Assembly: GCF_001279585.1 (NCBI RefSeq)
Contig: NZ_LGEC01000062.1
Location: 41,678-105,677, forward strand
Length of the DNA: 64,000 nucleotides
Source: Nocardiopsis sp. NRRL B-16309
GTDB lineage: Bacteria > Actinomycetota > Actinomycetes > Streptosporangiales > Streptosporangiaceae
Direction: 5' to 3'
In this document: positions 61,180 to 64,000 of the stretch, one piece after another
Position numbering within the stretch: the first letter of the stretch is position 1
How the letters are laid out: each line of letters opens with the position of its first letter
Position numbers and translations under genes: made by a program
Notes under the pieces: generated by a model
The model's input: only the letters and a program-made list of their open reading frames with translations
What the model was told of the DNA's origin: nothing
Databases searched by the model: none

Positions 61180-63543
61180 GTGTCCTCCCAAGAGCAGCTT
61201 CTCGAAGGTCTGAACGGTCCCCAGCGCGACGCCGTCACCCACAGCGGCGCACCGCTCCTGATCGTGGCGGGTGCCGGGTCGGGCAAGACCCGTGTCCTCA
61301 CCCACCGCATCGCCCACCTCATGGCCGAACGCGGTGTGCGCCCCGGCGAGATCCTCGCCATCACCTTCACCAACAAGGCCGCGGCCGAGATGAAGGAACG
61401 CATCGAGGCCCTGCTCGGGACGCGCGCCGCGAACACCATGTGGACCATGACCTTCCACTCCGCGTGTGTGCGCGTGCTGCGCAGGGAGGGCCACCGGCTC
61501 GGCTATCCGAGCAGTTTCACCATCTACGACTCCGCCGACTCCGCGCGCCTGATGCAGCTGGTGTGCAAGGAGATGGACCTGGACCCGAAGCGGTTCCCGC
61601 CCAAGGCGTTCTCCGCGCAGGTGTCCAACCTCAAGAACGAGCTGGTCGACTACGACACGTTCGCCGCGCAGGCCCAGAACGAGCAGGAGAAGACGCTCGC
61701 CGAGGCCTACCAGCTCTACCAGCGCCGCCTGCACGAGGCGGGCGCGATGGACTTCGACGACCTCATCATGATCACCGTCAACCTGTTCCAGATGTTCCCG
61801 GACGTCGTCGAGCACTACCGGCGGCGGTTCCGGCACGTCATGGTCGACGAGTACCAGGACACCAACCACGCCCAGTACGTGTTCGTCCGAGAACTGGTGG
61901 GCGCGGCCGAGGACTCCGACACCAGCGTCGTGCCGCAGGCCGAGCTGTGCGTGGTGGGCGACGCCGACCAGTCCATCTACGCGTTCCGCGGCGCCACCAT
62001 CCGCAACATCCTGGAGTTCGAGCGCGACTTCCCCAACGCGCGCACGATCCTGCTGGAGCAGAACTACCGCTCCACCCAGAACATCCTGTCCGCGGCCAAC
62101 GCCGTGATCGACCGCAACGAGGGCCGCCCGGCCAAGAACCTGTGGTCGGAGCAGGGCGAGGGGCCCGCGATCACCGGGTACGTCGCCGACAACGAGCACG
62201 ACGAGGCCGCGTTCGTGGTGGGCGAGATCGACCGCCTCACCGACGAGGGGACGGTGCGCCCCGGCGAGGTCGCGGTCTTCTACCGGACCAACGCGCAGTC
62301 CCGCGTGTTCGAGGACGTGTTCATCCGGACCGGGCTCCCCTACAAGATCGTCGGCGGCGTGCGCTTCTACGAGCGCAAGGAGATCCGCGACATCCTCGCC
62401 TACCTGCGGGTGCTGGCCAACCCCGAGGACACGGTCAGCCTGCGCCGGATCCTCAACGTGCCCAAGCGCGGCATCGGCGCGCGCGCGGAGGAGGCCGTGG
62501 AGCTCTTCGCGGCCCGCGAGCGGATCTCGTTCTCCCAGGCGCTGCGCCGGGTCGACGAGGCGCCCGGCATCGCGACGCGCTCGGCCAAGGCGATCCAGTC
62601 CTTCGTCGCCCTGCTGGAGGAGCTGGGCGAGACGGTGCCGACGGGCACGCCGGCCGAGATCGTCGAGGCGGTGCTGAGCAAGACCGGGTACCTGTCCGAG
62701 CTCGCCGAGTCCAAGGACCTCCAGGACGAGAGCCGGGTGGAGAACCTGGAGGAGTTCGTGGACGTGGCGCGGGAGTTCGAGCACACCTTCGCGACCCTGC
62801 TGGAGGAGGAGCCCTCCGACGGTGAGGACGGCGGGGGCGGGGAGTCCGGTGCGGCCGGATCGGCGCTGGACCCGGGAGCCCCGACGCTCGTCGACTTCCT
62901 GGAGCGCATCGCCCTGGTCGCCGACACCGACCAGATCCCCGACGCGGACGACGAGGGCGGGGTGGTCACGCTGATGACCCTGCACGCGGCCAAGGGGCTG
63001 GAGTTCCCCGCGGTGTTCCTGACCGGCCTGGAGGACGGGGTCTTCCCGCACACCCGGACGCTCGGGGACAAGACGGAGCTGGAGGAGGAGCGGCGGCTGG
63101 CCTACGTCGGCATCACGCGGGCCCAGAAGCTGCTCTACCTGAGCCGGGCGGCGGTGCGCAGCGCGTGGGGTACGCCGTCCTACAACCCGGCGTCGCGCTT
63201 CCTCGACGAGATCCCGTCCACGCTGGTGGACTGGCGCCGCGCGGAGTCCACTCTGGCGCCGCCGCCCAGTCGCGGCCTGTCCGGCGGATGGGGCGGCGGG
63301 TCCACCTCCGGTTTCGGCGGCGGCTTCGGCGGCGGCTCCCGCTCGCGTGCGGGCACGGCCAGGCCGACCAAGGAGGCCCCGACGCTGAGCGTGGGCGACC
63401 TCGTCAACCACGACTCCTTCGGTATGGGCCGGGTCCAGCTGGTCGAGGGGGCGGGCGACAAGACCAAGGCCCGCATCGACTTCGGCGCCGACATCGGTGA
63501 GAAGGACTTCCTGGTGAAGTACGCCCCGATCGAGAAGCTCTGA
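61180..63543 (+). CDS. pcrA: UvrD/PcrA-family ATP-dependent DNA helicase
   Basis: A 787-residue SF1A helicase. Motif I (Walker A) is AGAGSGKT at 30-37, Ia ITFTNKAAAEMKER, motif II (Walker B) DEYQD at 223-227, motif III GDADQSIYAFRGA, motif IV LEQNYRSTQNILSAANAVI, V TLMTLHAAKGLEF and VI ERRLAYVGITRAQKLLYL. A Gly/Ser-rich linker precedes a Tudor-like C-terminus (VGDLVNHDSFGMGRVQLVEG), typical of PcrA and used to contact RNA polymerase. The start is GTG 61180. It functions in replication and nucleotide excision repair. Confidence 0.96.
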   Translation: MSSQEQLLEGLNGPQRDAVTHSGAPLLIVAGAGSGKTRVLTHRIAHLMAERGVRPGEILAITFTNKAAAEMKERIEALLGTRAANTMWTMTFHSACVRVLRREGHRLGYPSSFTIYDSADSARLMQLVCKEMDLDPKRFPPKAFSAQVSNLKNELVDYDTFAAQAQNEQEKTLAEAYQLYQRRLHEAGAMDFDDLIMITVNLFQMFPDVVEHYRRRFRHVMVDEYQDTNHAQYVFVRELVGAAEDSDTSVVPQAELCVVGDADQSIYAFRGATIRNILEFERDFPNARTILLEQNYRSTQNILSAANAVIDRNEGRPAKNLWSEQGEGPAITGYVADNEHDEAAFVVGEIDRLTDEGTVRPGEVAVFYRTNAQSRVFEDVFIRTGLPYKIVGGVRFYERKEIRDILAYLRVLANPEDTVSLRRILNVPKRGIGARAEEAVELFAARERISFSQALRRVDEAPGIATRSAKAIQSFVALLEELGETVPTGTPAEIVEAVLSKTGYLSELAESKDLQDESRVENLEEFVDVAREFEHTFATLLEEEPSDGEDGGGGESGAAGSALDPGAPTLVDFLERIALVADTDQIPDADDEGGVVTLMTLHAAKGLEFPAVFLTGLEDGVFPHTRTLGDKTELEEERRLAYVGITRAQKLLYLSRAAVRSAWGTPSYNPASRFLDEIPSTLVDWRRAESTLAPPPSRGLSGGWGGGSTSGFGGGFGGGSRSRAGTARPTKEAPTLSVGDLVNHDSFGMGRVQLVEGAGDKTKARIDFGADIGEKDFLVKYAPIEKL

Positions 63544-64000
63544 CGGGACCCGCGGTGGCGGTGCTGTGGCCGTGCGGCGGCGGGTGCGGCTGTCGTGCGG
63601 CCGTGGTGCGGCCCGTTACGCGGGTGTTCGTCCGGTGTTGCGGCGGGCGTGTTAGCCACGACACCCGGGAGATTCGCGAAACGCGTCCGACGCACTCCCT
63701 CGCGGGGGTAGAGTTGGTCAAGACCGAGCGAGGCGAACGCGGTTCCACAGGGGCGGCGGGCGTGCCGGTCACTCTCTGAACTTCCAGACCTCGATCCTTC
63801 GTTCGTCGTGCTCTGCGCGATCCGACGGTGGGACGGGGGAGGGATCCGAGCTTCCGGTCCGAGCACTGATGCGGTTCGGGTAGGCTCGGGGAGTTGCTTC
63901 GGAAAGCCGGGCGAATTCGCCGGGTCGGAGAAGCGGAACGGGCTTTACCCCGATCAATTGCTCCGAAACCGCCGATTTGGCGGGGCACGGAACACCTGAT
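63544..64000. other. Downstream region at the window end, no gene recognised
   Basis: 457 bases. A TAGGCT hexamer at 63881 (actinomycete -10-like) and the following 110 bases, which fold into several small stems, may be the promoter and leader of the next gene beyond the window. No conserved riboswitch core was recognised. Confidence 0.4.

Overview
The window is about 64 kb of GC-rich actinomycete chromosome with many GTG and TTG starts. The content (WhiB regulator, Rpf muralytic factor, HpcH/HpaI lyase, partner-switching regulators, ectoine genes with an Ehu-type transporter, an ATP-grasp RiPP cluster and a Scr1-type regulator) suggests a filamentous, osmotolerant member of the Nocardiopsaceae, such as Nocardiopsis or a close relative. 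That placement is inferred from gene content only. No tRNA, rRNA, CRISPR array or intact insertion sequence was seen.

Layout. 1-6.2 kb: a small accessory island. A truncated membrane gene is followed by debris (a RelE/ParE-like tail joined to an ATP-grasp gene fragment, and a frameshifted acetyltransferase). Then, on the minus strand, comes a three-gene graspetide cluster (precursor, ATP-grasp ligase, isoaspartyl-type methyltransferase) and a three-gene Scr1-type regulator/DUF6879 operon. 6.2-17.9 kb: a molybdopterin oxidoreductase, a CitE-like lyase, a MprAB-like two-component pair, a haloacid dehalogenase, a GT4 glycosyltransferase, a DUF2306 protein, an HtrA/DegP protease and a NarL-type regulator. 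17.9-30.8 kb: a signalling locus with the organisation of the Streptomyces osaC/osaAB osmoadaptation genes (divergent SpoIIE phosphatase; giant poly-HAMP hybrid kinase plus response regulator), followed by PAS-GAF, GAF-ANTAR, STAS and RsbA-like proteins and an aspartate aminotransferase. 30.9-36 kb: a glycosyltransferase, a PP2C phosphatase, repeat-rich non-coding DNA, a CopC pair and WhiB. 36.7-42.8 kb: ectABC followed by ehuBCDA, that is synthesis and uptake of the same osmolyte side by side. 43-49.5 kb: a CPBP-like protein lacking its histidines, ppk1-mutT1, an SRPBCC protein, a His/Tyr-rich secreted peptide, an M50 protease and a STAS protein. 50-64 kb: a large phosphatase-like membrane protein, a CaiB CoA-transferase, Rpf, KsgA, two divergent PspC genes with a kinase/regulator pair, a nucleoside hydrolase and PcrA.

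How the parts relate. The osa-like signalling genes, the partner-switching set and ectABC-ehuBCDA lie within 25 kb and together suggest an osmotic/envelope-stress neighbourhood. The sigma factor that the partner-switching proteins would control is not in the window. The least ordinary region is the left-hand island, where an aspartimide-type graspetide cluster sits beside a Scr1-type regulator and is bracketed by 84/85-bp direct repeats that record a past recombination.
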